Source of the DNA: Clostridiales bacterium | GTDB taxonomy: Bacteria; Bacillota; Clostridia; Lachnospirales; Cellulosilyticaceae | Length of the DNA: 64,000 nucleotides | Assembly (NCBI GenBank): GCA_019418225.1 | Contig: DYCF01000003.1 | Span: 62,001 to 126,000, forward strand | Direction: 5' to 3' | Shown here: positions 51,501-60,553 of the stretch, one piece after another | Layout of the letters: every line of letters starts with the position of its first letter | How positions within the stretch are numbered: position 1 is the first letter of the stretch | Position numbers and translations under genes: made by a program | The notes under the pieces: generated by a model | Database searches by the model: none | Told to the model about the DNA's origin: nothing | What the model saw: the letters and a program-made list of their open reading frames with translations, nothing else

Positions 51501-51951
51501 TACATTTTTTTATATTCTCTAATTCTATAATAAACTCATCAATAGAAGTAAATTGTTTATATACAGAAGCAAAACGAATGTAAGATACTTCATCTAGTGC
51601 TTTAAGTCGCTGCATTGTAATCTCACCTAATGTTGTAGAAGAAATTTCTTTTGTTTCTAAACTACTAATATAATTTTCAATACCATCTACAAGTTCTTCT
51701 ATTTGCTCTAAACTAATACTTCGTTTATTACATGATCTTAAAATTCCTTTAAATAACTTTTCGCGTTCAAAAGGCTCCCTTGTCATATTACGTTTGATTA
51801 CTATAATAGGAATGGTTTCTATCTTCTCATATGTAGTAAATCGCTTATCACACTTTTCACATTGCCTTCTTCTTCGAATCATTTCATTTTCATTGACGGG
51901 TCTAGAGTTTAGTACCTTGGAAGTACCATATCCGCAGTAAGGGCATTTCAT
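51493..51951 (-). CDS. nrdR: Ribonucleotide reductase repressor NrdR
   Basis: This zinc-ribbon and ATP-cone repressor of nrd genes responds to the dATP/ATP balance. The 152 residues contain the ribbon CPYCGYGTSKVLNSRPV with the second pair CEKC near residue 33, then the ATP-cone domain (VIKRNMTREPFEREKLFKGI). AGGAGG precedes the ATG. The nrd genes are not in the window. Confidence 0.97.
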   Translation of the reverse strand: MKCPYCGYGTSKVLNSRPVNENEMIRRRRQCEKCDKRFTTYEKIETIPIIVIKRNMTREPFEREKLFKGILRSCNKRSISLEQIEELVDGIENYISSLETKEISSTTLGEITMQRLKALDEVSYIRFASVYKQFTSIDEFIIELENIKKCKK

Positions 51952-51984
51952 TCACCATATCCTCCTAGCTTTTATTATCCATAA

Positions 51985-52014
51985 GCGTACCATATTTTTC
52001 AGATAAAAGTCAAT
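51985..52014 (-). promoter_or_regulatory. Extended -10 promoter of nrdR
   Basis: On the minus strand TTGACT (52009-52014), 18 bp, then TGG-TACGCT (-10 at 51985-51990). The TG before the -10 compensates for the weak box. Confidence 0.5.
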
Positions 52015-52021
52015 ACCTATA

Positions 52022-52051
52022 AAAGGTACAATGCATTTCATCGTACCCTTT
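52022..52051 (-). terminator. Probable terminator after sigG
   Basis: AAAGGGTAC (52043-52051) pairs with GTACCTTT (52022-52029) on the minus strand with one bulge and an inner GATG/CATT helix, about 50 nt past the sigG stop. The U-run is short. Confidence 0.6.
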
Positions 52052-52097
52052 ATAGATTAATTGAATATGGATAAGCTTCACCTTTCACGTCATAATA

Positions 52098-52871
52098 TTA
52101 TATATACTTTTTCATATGCTTTAATGCTGTTTTTTCTAATCTTGAAACTTGCGCTTGTGAAATACCTATTTCATTTGCTACTTCCATTTGCGTTTTACCT
52201 GCAAAAAATCTTAGCATTAATATTTGTTTTTCTCTTTCATTAATGCGTTTCATCGCCTCTTTTAAAGCAATATTTTCAAGCCAAATATCATCTTGACTCT
52301 TTTCATCACTTACTTGATCCATAATATAAAGTGTATCACTTTCATCATGATAAACTGGTTCATACAAAGAAATCGGATCTTGAATTGCATCTAATGCAAA
52401 TACAACATCCTCTTTCTTAACACCTAGCTCATCTGCAATTTCTTGAATAGTTGGTTCCTTGGCATTTTTTCGTGTAAGCTGCTCTTTTGCTTGTAAAGCT
52501 TTGTATGCTGTGTCTCTTAACGAACGACTTACGCGAATGGCATTGTTGTCCCTTAAGTACCTTCTAATTTCTCCTATAATCATAGGAACTGCATAAGTAG
52601 AAAACCTTACATTTTGTGTAACATCAAAGTTATCTATTGCTTTAATAAGTCCTATACACCCTACTTGAAACAAGTCATCTACATGTTCCCCTCGATTATT
52701 AAAGCGCTGAATAACACTTAGAACAAGTCTTAAATTCCCCCTTATATAAGCTTCTCTCGCTGCATTATCGCCTTGTTCAATTAATTTAAACAATATTTCT
52801 TTTTGTTCATTTGTTAAAATGGGAAGCTTTGCTGTATTTACCCCGCATATTTCTACCTTATTTATAGCCAT
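52098..52871 (-). CDS. sigG: Sporulation sigma factor SigG
   Basis: This forespore-specific sigma factor drives late sporulation genes. The 257 residues begin NKVEICGVNTAKLP, the region where anti-sigma factors bind. Region 2 is VIQRFNNRGEHVDDLFQVGCIGL near residue 53 and region 4 is MEVANEIGISQAQVSRLEK near 230. It lies 84 bp after sigE. The gap shows no convincing SigF/SigG promoter on the coding strand, so read-through from sigE is likely, with a SigG-type element still possible. Confidence 0.97.
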   Translation of the reverse strand: MAINKVEICGVNTAKLPILTNEQKEILFKLIEQGDNAAREAYIRGNLRLVLSVIQRFNNRGEHVDDLFQVGCIGLIKAIDNFDVTQNVRFSTYAVPMIIGEIRRYLRDNNAIRVSRSLRDTAYKALQAKEQLTRKNAKEPTIQEIADELGVKKEDVVFALDAIQDPISLYEPVYHDESDTLYIMDQVSDEKSQDDIWLENIALKEAMKRINEREKQILMLRFFAGKTQMEVANEIGISQAQVSRLEKTALKHMKKYI

Positions 52872-52955
52872 ATCTCTTGCCTCCTAGCATACTATTCCAG
52901 CATAAGTTAAGTCTATAAATAAGCTTCTCCATAATCTAATTATTTATTCAGGATA

Positions 52956-53702
52956 TCAGCTCATTCTATTAATTTCCTTTTTTAATCTTAGTATTATTTT
53001 TTTCTCAAGTCGAGATATATAAGACTGTGAAATACCTAAAAGATCTGCTACTTCTTTTTGTGTTTTTTCCTTACCTTGCGTTGTAAATCCAAAACGTAGT
53101 TCTACAATTTCACGCTCTCTATCTGTTAGTTTTAATAACGCTTGTTTTAAAAGCTTCTTATCCACTTCTTCTTCAATATTACGATAAATAATATCAGGCT
53201 CTGTTCCTAGTATATCTGATAATAATAATTCATTACCATCCCAGTCTACATTTAATGGCTCATCAATTGACACTTCTGTTTTTAACTTATTTGTACGTCG
53301 TAAAAACATTAAAATTTCATTTTCAATACATCTAGATGCATAGGTGGCAAGTTTTATTTTTTTGCTTGGATTAAATGTATTGATAGATTTAATAAGTCCT
53401 ATTGTTCCTATAGAAATCAAATCTTCCATATGAATACCTGTATTCTCAAACTTTCTTGCAATATATACAACCAGTCTTAAATTACGTTCAATAAGAATTG
53501 TTTTTATTTCCTTAAGTGCTGCCTCATCTCCCTCAGACGCAGCCATCTTTGCAATAAGTTCTTCTTCTTCTTCTCTTGTAAGTGGTGGTGGTAGGACTTC
53601 ACTTCCACCAATATAATCAATTGCTTGTGCTCTTTTTCTTATGTAACGATATCTAAAATGGCGGCTTATTTTTTTTAAGTAACCAATCCACTTTTTAATC
53701 AT
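52956..53702 (-). CDS. sigE: Sporulation sigma factor SigE (pro-protein)
   Basis: This mother-cell sigma factor is made as inactive pro-SigE. The basic, amphipathic N-terminus (1-28, KKWIGYLKKISRHFRYRYIRK) is the pro-sequence. YIGGSEVLPPPL near residue 31 matches the processing region of Bacillus pro-SigE. Region 2 is ERNLRLVVYIARKFENTG and region 4 is KEVADLLGISQSYISRLEK. It follows spoIIGA, the protease gene, by 3 bp. Confidence 0.97.
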   Translation of the reverse strand: MIKKWIGYLKKISRHFRYRYIRKRAQAIDYIGGSEVLPPPLTREEEEELIAKMAASEGDEAALKEIKTILIERNLRLVVYIARKFENTGIHMEDLISIGTIGLIKSINTFNPSKKIKLATYASRCIENEILMFLRRTNKLKTEVSIDEPLNVDWDGNELLLSDILGTEPDIIYRNIEEEVDKKLLKQALLKLTDREREIVELRFGFTTQGKEKTQKEVADLLGISQSYISRLEKKIILRLKKEINRMS

Positions 53703-53705
53703 AAC

Positions 53706-54578
53706 TTATTCCCCCTCACTCACGATAAAGTCCGGATGAATTAATGCTTTATATGTTCTATCACTGCACAAGTTTCCAAAAGCAATGCCAATAATACATT
53801 TTGGAATTTGCTTTTCAAATCCACCTTTATGAAGCACTATGCATTCACTCATCACGCCCCATAGTAATCCATTTTCACAGCCCATGCTGTGAAAGGGAAT
53901 AATATACCTAGGACCTTTATCCAATTCCATCATCTTTTCTACATCATTATGGCAACTTTCAATTGCTTTACACTCTTCATCCTCTAGTATCTTCTTAATT
54001 GCATCATATGTCACAACCAGAACCGGTTGATGACCAATTGGTGTATATAACATATTTCCTGTATCTAAAAGAGCTGGTACCCTTTCCATCCTTCCATCAT
54101 AATGTATCTCTAAATCGTATTCAAAATGAGGCATGACCAATCGTTTTCTAATTGCATAAAATGAAAAATATACTATAAAACCCACACCTATACCTATTAG
54201 AAATATAAATTCTAACGTTGGTTTATAGCCCGGTACATAATATTGAAGTTGATACCATAAGGTAAAGCTTGCACCACCAATTAATGCCGCAACTCCTGTA
54301 CTTAACAAATAGTACTTTGCAAAATCTTTAAGACGTACAGGATGATATAAATACAAAATAGGAATGACAGGTACAAGTAAAGTATATACGCTATACGGTA
54401 AACGCTGTAATACTGGATAAATAAGTAGCATACAATATAACAAAGCCGCAATTATGCCACCTATAAGAAGCTTCTTTAAGTGTAATGGCTTATTAAGTAT
54501 CATGGTTGTAATTATAAATATTATAATGTCCATCACAAAATTAATTAAAAATAATATATCCATATAAAGAACATACAC
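53706..54578 (-). CDS. spoIIGA: Pro-SigE processing protease SpoIIGA
   Basis: This membrane aspartic protease activates pro-SigE at the septum. The 290 residues contain five hydrophobic segments (1-150) followed by a cytoplasmic protease domain with the catalytic Asp in ALLDTGNMLYTP near residue 170. The start is GTG at 54578 with AGAGGTG close by; the next ATG is five codons later. It is directly followed by sigE. Confidence 0.95.
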   Translation of the reverse strand: MYVLYMDILFLINFVMDIIIFIITTMILNKPLHLKKLLIGGIIAALLYCMLLIYPVLQRLPYSVYTLLVPVIPILYLYHPVRLKDFAKYYLLSTGVAALIGGASFTLWYQLQYYVPGYKPTLEFIFLIGIGVGFIVYFSFYAIRKRLVMPHFEYDLEIHYDGRMERVPALLDTGNMLYTPIGHQPVLVVTYDAIKKILEDEECKAIESCHNDVEKMMELDKGPRYIIPFHSMGCENGLLWGVMSECIVLHKGGFEKQIPKCIIGIAFGNLCSDRTYKALIHPDFIVSEGE

Positions 54579-54610
54579 CTTGTCACCTCTTCCTTTCCCT
54601 TGCCATTCTT

Positions 54611-54643
54611 ATTGTATCTAATTTTGCTTACAAATTTTGTAAA
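54611..54643 (-). promoter_or_regulatory. Candidate spoIIG promoter with long spacer
   Basis: On the minus strand TTTACA (54638-54643) and TACAAT (54611-54616) are separated by 21 bp, just after the ftsZ terminator. Bacillus spoIIG has a similarly over-long spacer because Spo0A activates it. No clear Spo0A box (TGTCGAA) is visible here; an ACAAAATTTGT palindrome overlaps the -35. Confidence 0.4.
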
Positions 54644-54660
54644 AATAATGGATGGCATAA

Positions 54661-54693
54661 AAAAAAAGATACGACATCATCGTATCTTTTTTT
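54661..54693 (-). terminator. Rho-independent terminator after ftsZ
   Basis: A perfect stem, AAAAAAAGATACG (54661-54673) with CGTATCTTTTTTT (54681-54693) and a 7-nt loop, lies 5 bases past the ftsZ stop and is followed by U on the minus strand. It ends the mur/fts operon before spoIIGA. Confidence 0.92.
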
Positions 54694-54698
54694 TCTTA

Positions 54699-55823
54699 TT
54701 AGCGATTTCTTCTTAAAAACTGTGGTATTTCCACTTGAATTTCTTTAATAGGTGTAAACCTTTCCTCTTCAGCTGGCTGCATAGCTGGTCTAGAAGGTGC
54801 AGCTTGTGTTTGTCTTGGTGCTTCTTCTTTTACAGCTTGTACTGGTTTAAATGTATTTAAGCTTACATCTTGATTTTGGAAATCTGTTGCAATAACTGTA
54901 ATAATGATTTCTTCACCTAAGTCTTCATTAATAGATGTACCGAAGATAATTTCAGCATCTGGGTCAACTGCTTCTCTAATAAGTCCCATACCCACATTTG
55001 CTTCCATAAGTCCTAATGTTTCACCACCACACATGTTAACAAGTACACAACGTGCCCCATTAATACTTGTATCAAGAAGTGGACTGCTGATTGCATACTT
55101 AACAGCTTCTTCTGCACGGTTTTCACCTGTTGCACGTCCAATACCCATGTGTGCAACACCTTTATTATTCATAATTGTTCTAACATCGGCAAAGTCAAGG
55201 TTGATGATACCAGGATTAGAAATAAGGTCTGTAATACCTTGTACACCTTGTTGGAGAACATCATCTGCCTTACTGAATGCATCTACCATTGTTGTTTTTT
55301 TATCAATAACTTGTAAAATCTTATCATTTGGAATCACAACAAGTGTATCTACATTTTGTTTTAATTCATTAATACCTTTTTCAGCATTTAACATACGTTT
55401 TCTACCTTCAAAACTAAAAGGTTTTGTAACAACGCCTACTGTTAAAATGCCTTGTTCCTTTGCTATACTTGCAATAACAGGAGCAGCACCTGTTCCTGTT
55501 CCACCGCCCATACCAGCAGTAATAAATAGCATATCAGCACCTTTAATCGCTTGCAGAATTTCTTCACGGCTTTCCTCTGCTGATTTTGTTCCAATTTCAG
55601 GATTAGCGCCTGCGCCTAATCCACGAGTCATTTTTTCACCAATTTGAATTTTACTTGGCGCACCTGAACGTGCAAGTGCTTGGTGGTCTGTATTAACAGT
55701 AATAAACTCTACCCCGTCTAATCCTTTTTCAATCATTCGATCTACAGCGTTATTACCCCCACCGCCTACACCGATAACTTTTATTTGTGCGCCTTGTAAT
55801 TCATTTTCCCATATTTCGAGCAA
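54699..55823 (-). CDS. ftsZ: Cell division GTPase FtsZ
   Basis: This tubulin homologue forms the Z ring. It binds GTP through GMGGGTGTGAAPVI near residue 105, and the T7 catalytic loop is NLDFADVRTI near 206. The C-terminal tail ends in a conserved peptide, IQVEIPQFLRRNR. I use TTG at 55823 as start (374 residues) because GGGGGAG lies 6 nt before it; the ATG 18 nt upstream overlaps that site. It follows ftsQ by about 48 bp. ftsA is absent, as in many clostridia. Confidence 0.95.
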   Translation of the reverse strand: MLEIWENELQGAQIKVIGVGGGGNNAVDRMIEKGLDGVEFITVNTDHQALARSGAPSKIQIGEKMTRGLGAGANPEIGTKSAEESREEILQAIKGADMLFITAGMGGGTGTGAAPVIASIAKEQGILTVGVVTKPFSFEGRKRMLNAEKGINELKQNVDTLVVIPNDKILQVIDKKTTMVDAFSKADDVLQQGVQGITDLISNPGIINLDFADVRTIMNNKGVAHMGIGRATGENRAEEAVKYAISSPLLDTSINGARCVLVNMCGGETLGLMEANVGMGLIREAVDPDAEIIFGTSINEDLGEEIIITVIATDFQNQDVSLNTFKPVQAVKEEAPRQTQAAPSRPAMQPAEEERFTPIKEIQVEIPQFLRRNR

Positions 55824-55871
55824 AGTAGACTCCCCCTTCATCTGAAGTATATTTATTTATTGTGTATTTTT

Positions 55872-56591
55872 CTATGTAATGGGCCTAAGCGACGCTTGTC
55901 CACTTTTTACCACCTGAGATAAATCTAGTATACCCATGTCGTATGTTTCATGCGTTGCAATGAGCCATTGAAGCTTTTTGTCAAAATCTCCTATCTCACC
56001 CATTATAACATCTAAATTATCAACATACAAGTGAATTTCTTCAAGGTTATAAACATCTATTTCTTTTACCTTATCCACATACTCATATTCCTTTAAGACA
56101 TTAATCATATCTCTTACTGCAAGAAATGCATCGTCATTTTGAATACCTAACATTTCTCCTATTTTAAACTCTGAAAAACTCAAACCATCTACAACTGGTA
56201 TGGCCACACTCAAATTACTAGTTTGTTCTATAACTTGTCCTTGCTCATTTAAGCATAAATAGCTTCCCGAAAATGGTACATACATAAATGGTGCGTTCTC
56301 TACTAAATCAATAGTAACATTTCCTGGAAAATGATAGGTAATATTTACCTCTTGTATATATGGCAGTGCAAGTAATCCTTTCTTAGCCTTATTAAAAGAT
56401 AAGTCTAATAAATTTCCGCCTTCAAGTCCTGATACATTTATAACTTCTTCCTTTGAATAATAGCCATTATTAACTACTGTAATCTTTTGTATTTTCCAAA
56501 CAGGCAATGATAATAGGGCTATTAAAATAAGCCCTATTATCATACCAATATATATTTTCTTCTTTGGTTTTTTTATATTATATTTGTTCAA
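55872..56591 (-). CDS. ftsQ: Cell division protein FtsQ/DivIB
   Basis: This is a bitopic divisome protein. The 239 residues contain a short basic cytoplasmic tail (1-13), one membrane segment (about 14-30) and a POTRA domain (VVNNGYYSKEEVINVSGLEGGNLLDL), followed by the FtsQ/DivIB beta domain. The apparent start is TTG at 56591 with GAGGAAG about 9 nt upstream. It lies between murA and ftsZ. Confidence 0.9.
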   Translation of the reverse strand: MNKYNIKKPKKKIYIGMIIGLILIALLSLPVWKIQKITVVNNGYYSKEEVINVSGLEGGNLLDLSFNKAKKGLLALPYIQEVNITYHFPGNVTIDLVENAPFMYVPFSGSYLCLNEQGQVIEQTSNLSVAIPVVDGLSFSEFKIGEMLGIQNDDAFLAVRDMINVLKEYEYVDKVKEIDVYNLEEIHLYVDNLDVIMGEIGDFDKKLQWLIATHETYDMGILDLSQVVKSGQASLRPIT

Positions 56592-56609
56592 ATATAACTA
56601 CTTCCTCTC

Positions 56610-57863
56610 CTACTTGTACGTTACATCTGCCCCTAATATACTTAGGTCCCTTACAATATCTTCATAACCTCGTTGTATATGGTGGGCATTTTTAACAACC
56701 GTTGTTCCTTCTGCTATAAGACCTGCAAGCACCAATGCTGCTCCACCTCTTAAGTCTGTGGCGTCAACTTCTGTACCTTTTAAATAAGGCGTTGGATGAA
56801 TCGTCGCGATTTGTGTTTCCTCATTTACGATAATATGTGCTCCTAATTTACGAAGCTCATTCGCGGCCTTAAATCTGGATTCAAATATATTTTCTTTTAC
56901 ATGACTTATGCCATTGCACGTTGTAAGCAGTGTTACAAATTGTGACTGCATATCTGTTGGAAATCCCGGGTACACCTCTGTTTTTAATACTATACCCTTT
57001 AGAGGTTTGGCGACTGTAAGAATTACTTTATTCTTTTCTTCTCTTACATTACAACCAATTGCCCTTAATTTATTAATTGTAGCACCTAAATGTCTATTGT
57101 ACACATCATTTAAAACTACATTTCCTCTCGTAATTGCACCTGCTACTAAATAGGTACCTGCTACAATACGATCCGGAATCACACGATAATTTGTACCATT
57201 TAATGCTTCTACGCCGTGAATAATAATTTGTTTTGTTCCTGCACCTGATATTTTAGCACCACATGCATTTAAAAAGTTTTGTAAATCAACAATTTCCGGT
57301 TCTCGTGCAGCATTATCAATAGTCGTTGTTCCCTTTGCGCATGCTCCAGCTAACATAATATTCTCTGTTGCACCTACACTTGGTAACGTTAGATTAATAT
57401 GAGCGCCTTGAAGGTTTAAAGTCTTGCAATGAATAAAGTCTTCCTGCTGCGATATATCTACCTGCATCTTACGTAATGCGTCTAAGTGGAGGTCAATAGG
57501 TCTTTTACCTAATTGACACCCACCTGGCATACCAATCTTAGCCTCTTTACAGCGACCTAGAATGGCACCTAATAATATAATAGATGAGCGCATTTGATTT
57601 ACTAAATCTGCAGGTACGTCACAACTGTCTAAAGTACTTGTATCAATCATTAATACTTTTTCATCCCACATTATCTTACAACCCAACTGTTTAAGTATCT
57701 TTATCATTAATTCAACATCTGAAATCCTAGGACAGTTATATAGATAAGTTGTACTTCTACAAAGTAAAGTTGCAGCAATAATAGGAAGAATTGCATTCTT
57801 GCTGCCAGCAATATGCAATTCACCTTCTAGACGCCTACCTCCTTGGATAACAATTTCACTCAT
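56610..57863 (-). CDS. murA: UDP-N-acetylglucosamine 1-carboxyvinyltransferase
   Basis: It adds enolpyruvate from PEP to UDP-GlcNAc, the first committed step of peptidoglycan synthesis. The 417 residues contain the catalytic Cys in MPGGCQLGKRPIDLH near residue 114 (the fosfomycin target). Asn and Lys near the start (AGSKNAILP) bind substrate. AGGAGGTGC precedes the ATG. It lies between ftsW and ftsQ, at the place where murG or murB is usually found. Confidence 0.97.
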   Translation of the reverse strand: MSEIVIQGGRRLEGELHIAGSKNAILPIIAATLLCRSTTYLYNCPRISDVELMIKILKQLGCKIMWDEKVLMIDTSTLDSCDVPADLVNQMRSSIILLGAILGRCKEAKIGMPGGCQLGKRPIDLHLDALRKMQVDISQQEDFIHCKTLNLQGAHINLTLPSVGATENIMLAGACAKGTTTIDNAAREPEIVDLQNFLNACGAKISGAGTKQIIIHGVEALNGTNYRVIPDRIVAGTYLVAGAITRGNVVLNDVYNRHLGATINKLRAIGCNVREEKNKVILTVAKPLKGIVLKTEVYPGFPTDMQSQFVTLLTTCNGISHVKENIFESRFKAANELRKLGAHIIVNEETQIATIHPTPYLKGTEVDATDLRGGAALVLAGLIAEGTTVVKNAHHIQRGYEDIVRDLSILGADVTYK

Positions 57864-57937
57864 TTAAGAGCACCTCCTAAAATAGGTAAGCTTCTATACA
57901 ACCAATTTATGCCAGAAACTGCAAAAAGGTACCACAT

Positions 57938-59146
57938 TTATTTTTTTACTTTTTGAATGTTTGCTGATTTAGAAACATTAAGAAGTATACCTAACGTCGC
58001 TAAAAGTACTGCTACTGCTGTACCACCATAGCTTACAAGTGAAAGTTGCATCCCTGTTGTAGGAATTGTATTTGTATTAACTGCAATATTTATGATAACC
58101 TGTATAGCTACCATCGTTGATATACCCGCCGCTACCAACGAACCAAAGTAATCAGGCGACCGCATGGCCACAATGAGTCCCCTTATAATTAATATTGCAT
58201 AGCCTAAAATCAATACTAATGCACCAACAAGTCCTAATTCTTCACATATAACAGCAAAAATAATATCATTATAAGGTTCTGGCAAGAAGCTTTGCTTTTG
58301 TACTGAATTACCAAGCCCTTTACCAAATAACCCCCCTGAACCTACTGCATATAAAGCCTGTATAGGCTGATATCCAGAATCACGAGGATCAATCCAAGGA
58401 TCTAGCCAAACTTGAATACGCTCTAGTCTATAGGCAGGTAATACCTTTTTCAAAATAAAGTTTGATGGGTCTTGACCTTCTGGTGTAGACATAGCCAGTG
58501 AATAGGCTCCAAATACCGCACCAAATCCCAAAATCACCATAAATATGTATATCTTTACCTTTGGCATTGAAATAAAGCACATAATAAATCCAATACCGCC
58601 AATAACAATAGCTGAACTTAAGTTCTCAAGCATAACAATACCTGCTGGTATTAAAAATATAAGCCATGCACCAATTCGATATTTAAGCTGATTAAATTTC
58701 TTTCGATTTCTTACTATATAAGAGGCCAACATGACAATAACCGCCACTTTTGCTATTTCTGAAGGTTGGAACTGAATAGACCCTATGGCAATCCATCTTT
58801 TTGCACCATTAACCTCTTTTCCAACAAACATTACAAGTATAGAAAGGCAAATACTTACTATATATAATCCCCAAGAAATAGCTTTCATAGAAAATAAATG
58901 ATAATCAAATTTATAAGTAAGCCATAACATCGCTATAATACCTACCGAACCGATTGCAAGTTGCTTAAGTGCTAAACTAGCTGGTGCCTTCCCATTATTA
59001 ACACAATAATAGAAACTTGCACTATAAACCATAACAACCCCAAAGGCAAAAATAAGTAAAATAACTGCCATCATAATATAATCAGGTGTACCTAATGTTT
59101 TCTTCTTTTTCTTCTGTACTTGGTTTGATGATTGTTCTACTGCCAT
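57938..59146 (-). CDS. ftsW: SEDS-family peptidoglycan polymerase FtsW/SpoVE
   Basis: This integral membrane glycosyltransferase works in septal (FtsW) or spore-cortex (SpoVE) peptidoglycan. The 402 residues have about ten membrane segments. The conserved loop contains RLERIQVWLDPWIDP near residue 243, and NTIPTTGMQLSLVSYGG lies near 360. The position between murD and murA fits both names, and sequence alone does not separate them. Confidence 0.93.
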   Translation of the reverse strand: MAVEQSSNQVQKKKKKTLGTPDYIMMAVILLIFAFGVVMVYSASFYYCVNNGKAPASLALKQLAIGSVGIIAMLWLTYKFDYHLFSMKAISWGLYIVSICLSILVMFVGKEVNGAKRWIAIGSIQFQPSEIAKVAVIVMLASYIVRNRKKFNQLKYRIGAWLIFLIPAGIVMLENLSSAIVIGGIGFIMCFISMPKVKIYIFMVILGFGAVFGAYSLAMSTPEGQDPSNFILKKVLPAYRLERIQVWLDPWIDPRDSGYQPIQALYAVGSGGLFGKGLGNSVQKQSFLPEPYNDIIFAVICEELGLVGALVLILGYAILIIRGLIVAMRSPDYFGSLVAAGISTMVAIQVIINIAVNTNTIPTTGMQLSLVSYGGTAVAVLLATLGILLNVSKSANIQKVKK

Positions 59147-59151
59147 TTATT

Positions 59152-60525
59152 TCACCCTTCCAAATTACGTACAATTTCCTTAAAGATTTCTCCTCTTTGT
59201 TCGTAGCTCTCAAACATATCCCAACTTGCACAAGCTGGTGATAATAAAATACAATCTCCTTCATGACTTTCTACATAAGCATTTTTTATAGCTGCTTCAA
59301 AAGTATCAAAAGTTGCTACATTATAATATCCTGCCTCGGCACATTCTTTTACGATCTGTGCTTTGGTTTCACCAATAATATAAACCTTTTCTACAAGGCC
59401 TTCAAATAAAGCAATCCAATCTTTAAAGCTAATTTGCTTATCCATTCCCCCTGCAATAAGACGAATAGGTTTCTTAAGGACACTAAGCCCTACAAGTCCT
59501 GCTCTTGCAGCATCTGTATTTGTTGCTTTTGAATCATTGAAGAAGTCCACACCACCTTTACTCATAACAAACTCTGTACGATGTTCTACCCCCTTAAAAT
59601 TTACAAGGACATCACGAATGATAGACGTAGGTACACCAAATGCTGTTGTCATTGCAATAGCTGCTAAAGCATTTTCAATGTTATGTGTGCCTTTGATGAT
59701 TAATTCTTCACTGCTACATACTGTAACTTCCTGCCCATTAATATTTTCTACAAGCATGTTATCTTTTAAGTAAGCACCACATGTCGGCACTTCATTTACA
59801 GAAAAAGCAATTTCTTTACATGGAAGAAGTTTCTTAGCTTCCTCATAATATTCATCTCTTGTATTTAAAATACAATACTCATCAGCTGTTTGATTTTTAA
59901 AGATGTTATATTTACACTGACAATAGTTTTCCATTGTATGGTGTCTATTCAAATGGTCTGGTGTGATATTTAAAACACTACTTACTTTTGGATGGAAAGT
60001 TTCTGCTGTTTCAAGTTGGAAACTGCTTACCTCTGCTACAACAATTCCTTCTGCTGGAATATGCTCTACTTCTTCACTAAAAGCACGCCCAATATTACCT
60101 ACTACAAATGTTTGTGGATTATAGGCTTTCATAATTTCTCCAACAAGGGTTGTTGTCGTTGTTTTTCCATTAGTTCCTGTAATAGCTACAATAGGTGCCT
60201 TGCAGAATGTAGAAGCAAATTCAAACTCTCCAGTTACCTTTTTGCCTTCTGCATATGCCGCTTTAATAAGGTCAATCTCAAGTGAAATACCTGGACTTGT
60301 AATGAAAAGATCATAGTCTTTTACATTAACATCTTCCCCTAAAATATAGTGAATACCTTCTGCTTTAAGTGCTTCAATCTGAGCTTTTGCTTTATCATCC
60401 CATTTTTCATATGGCTTTCCATCATAAATATAAACGTCAGCCTTATGAGCATGTGCAAGCTTTGCAGCACCAATTCCACTACGTGCATTCCCTATAACTA
60501 ATACTTTCTTCCCTTCCATACTCAT
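59152..60525 (-). CDS. murD: UDP-N-acetylmuramoyl-L-alanine:D-glutamate ligase
   Basis: It adds D-Glu to UDP-MurNAc-L-Ala. The 457 residues contain an N-terminal UDP-binding Rossmann domain (VIGNARSGIGAAK), the ATP loop GTNGKTTTT near residue 117, HLNRHHTMENY near 194, and the C-terminal Mur ligase domain with FNDSKATNTDA near 318. GGGAGGA precedes the first ATG (60525). Confidence 0.97.
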   Translation of the reverse strand: MSMEGKKVLVIGNARSGIGAAKLAHAHKADVYIYDGKPYEKWDDKAKAQIEALKAEGIHYILGEDVNVKDYDLFITSPGISLEIDLIKAAYAEGKKVTGEFEFASTFCKAPIVAITGTNGKTTTTTLVGEIMKAYNPQTFVVGNIGRAFSEEVEHIPAEGIVVAEVSSFQLETAETFHPKVSSVLNITPDHLNRHHTMENYCQCKYNIFKNQTADEYCILNTRDEYYEEAKKLLPCKEIAFSVNEVPTCGAYLKDNMLVENINGQEVTVCSSEELIIKGTHNIENALAAIAMTTAFGVPTSIIRDVLVNFKGVEHRTEFVMSKGGVDFFNDSKATNTDAARAGLVGLSVLKKPIRLIAGGMDKQISFKDWIALFEGLVEKVYIIGETKAQIVKECAEAGYYNVATFDTFEAAIKNAYVESHEGDCILLSPACASWDMFESYEQRGEIFKEIVRNLEG

Positions 60526-60553
60526 GTTTTTCCTCCCTCGCTTTCTTGCGATT

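Noticed and set aside
52872..52955. CATACTA-like forespore sigma promoter before sigG
   Set aside because: The match is on the plus strand, pointing away from sigG; no good pair exists on the coding strand.
54904..55647. A 247-codon open frame on the plus strand opposite ftsZ
   Set aside because: It is antisense to the conserved ftsZ core, has Ser/Ile/Pro-rich low-complexity translation, no ribosome site and no recognisable domain. It is a codon-bias shadow.
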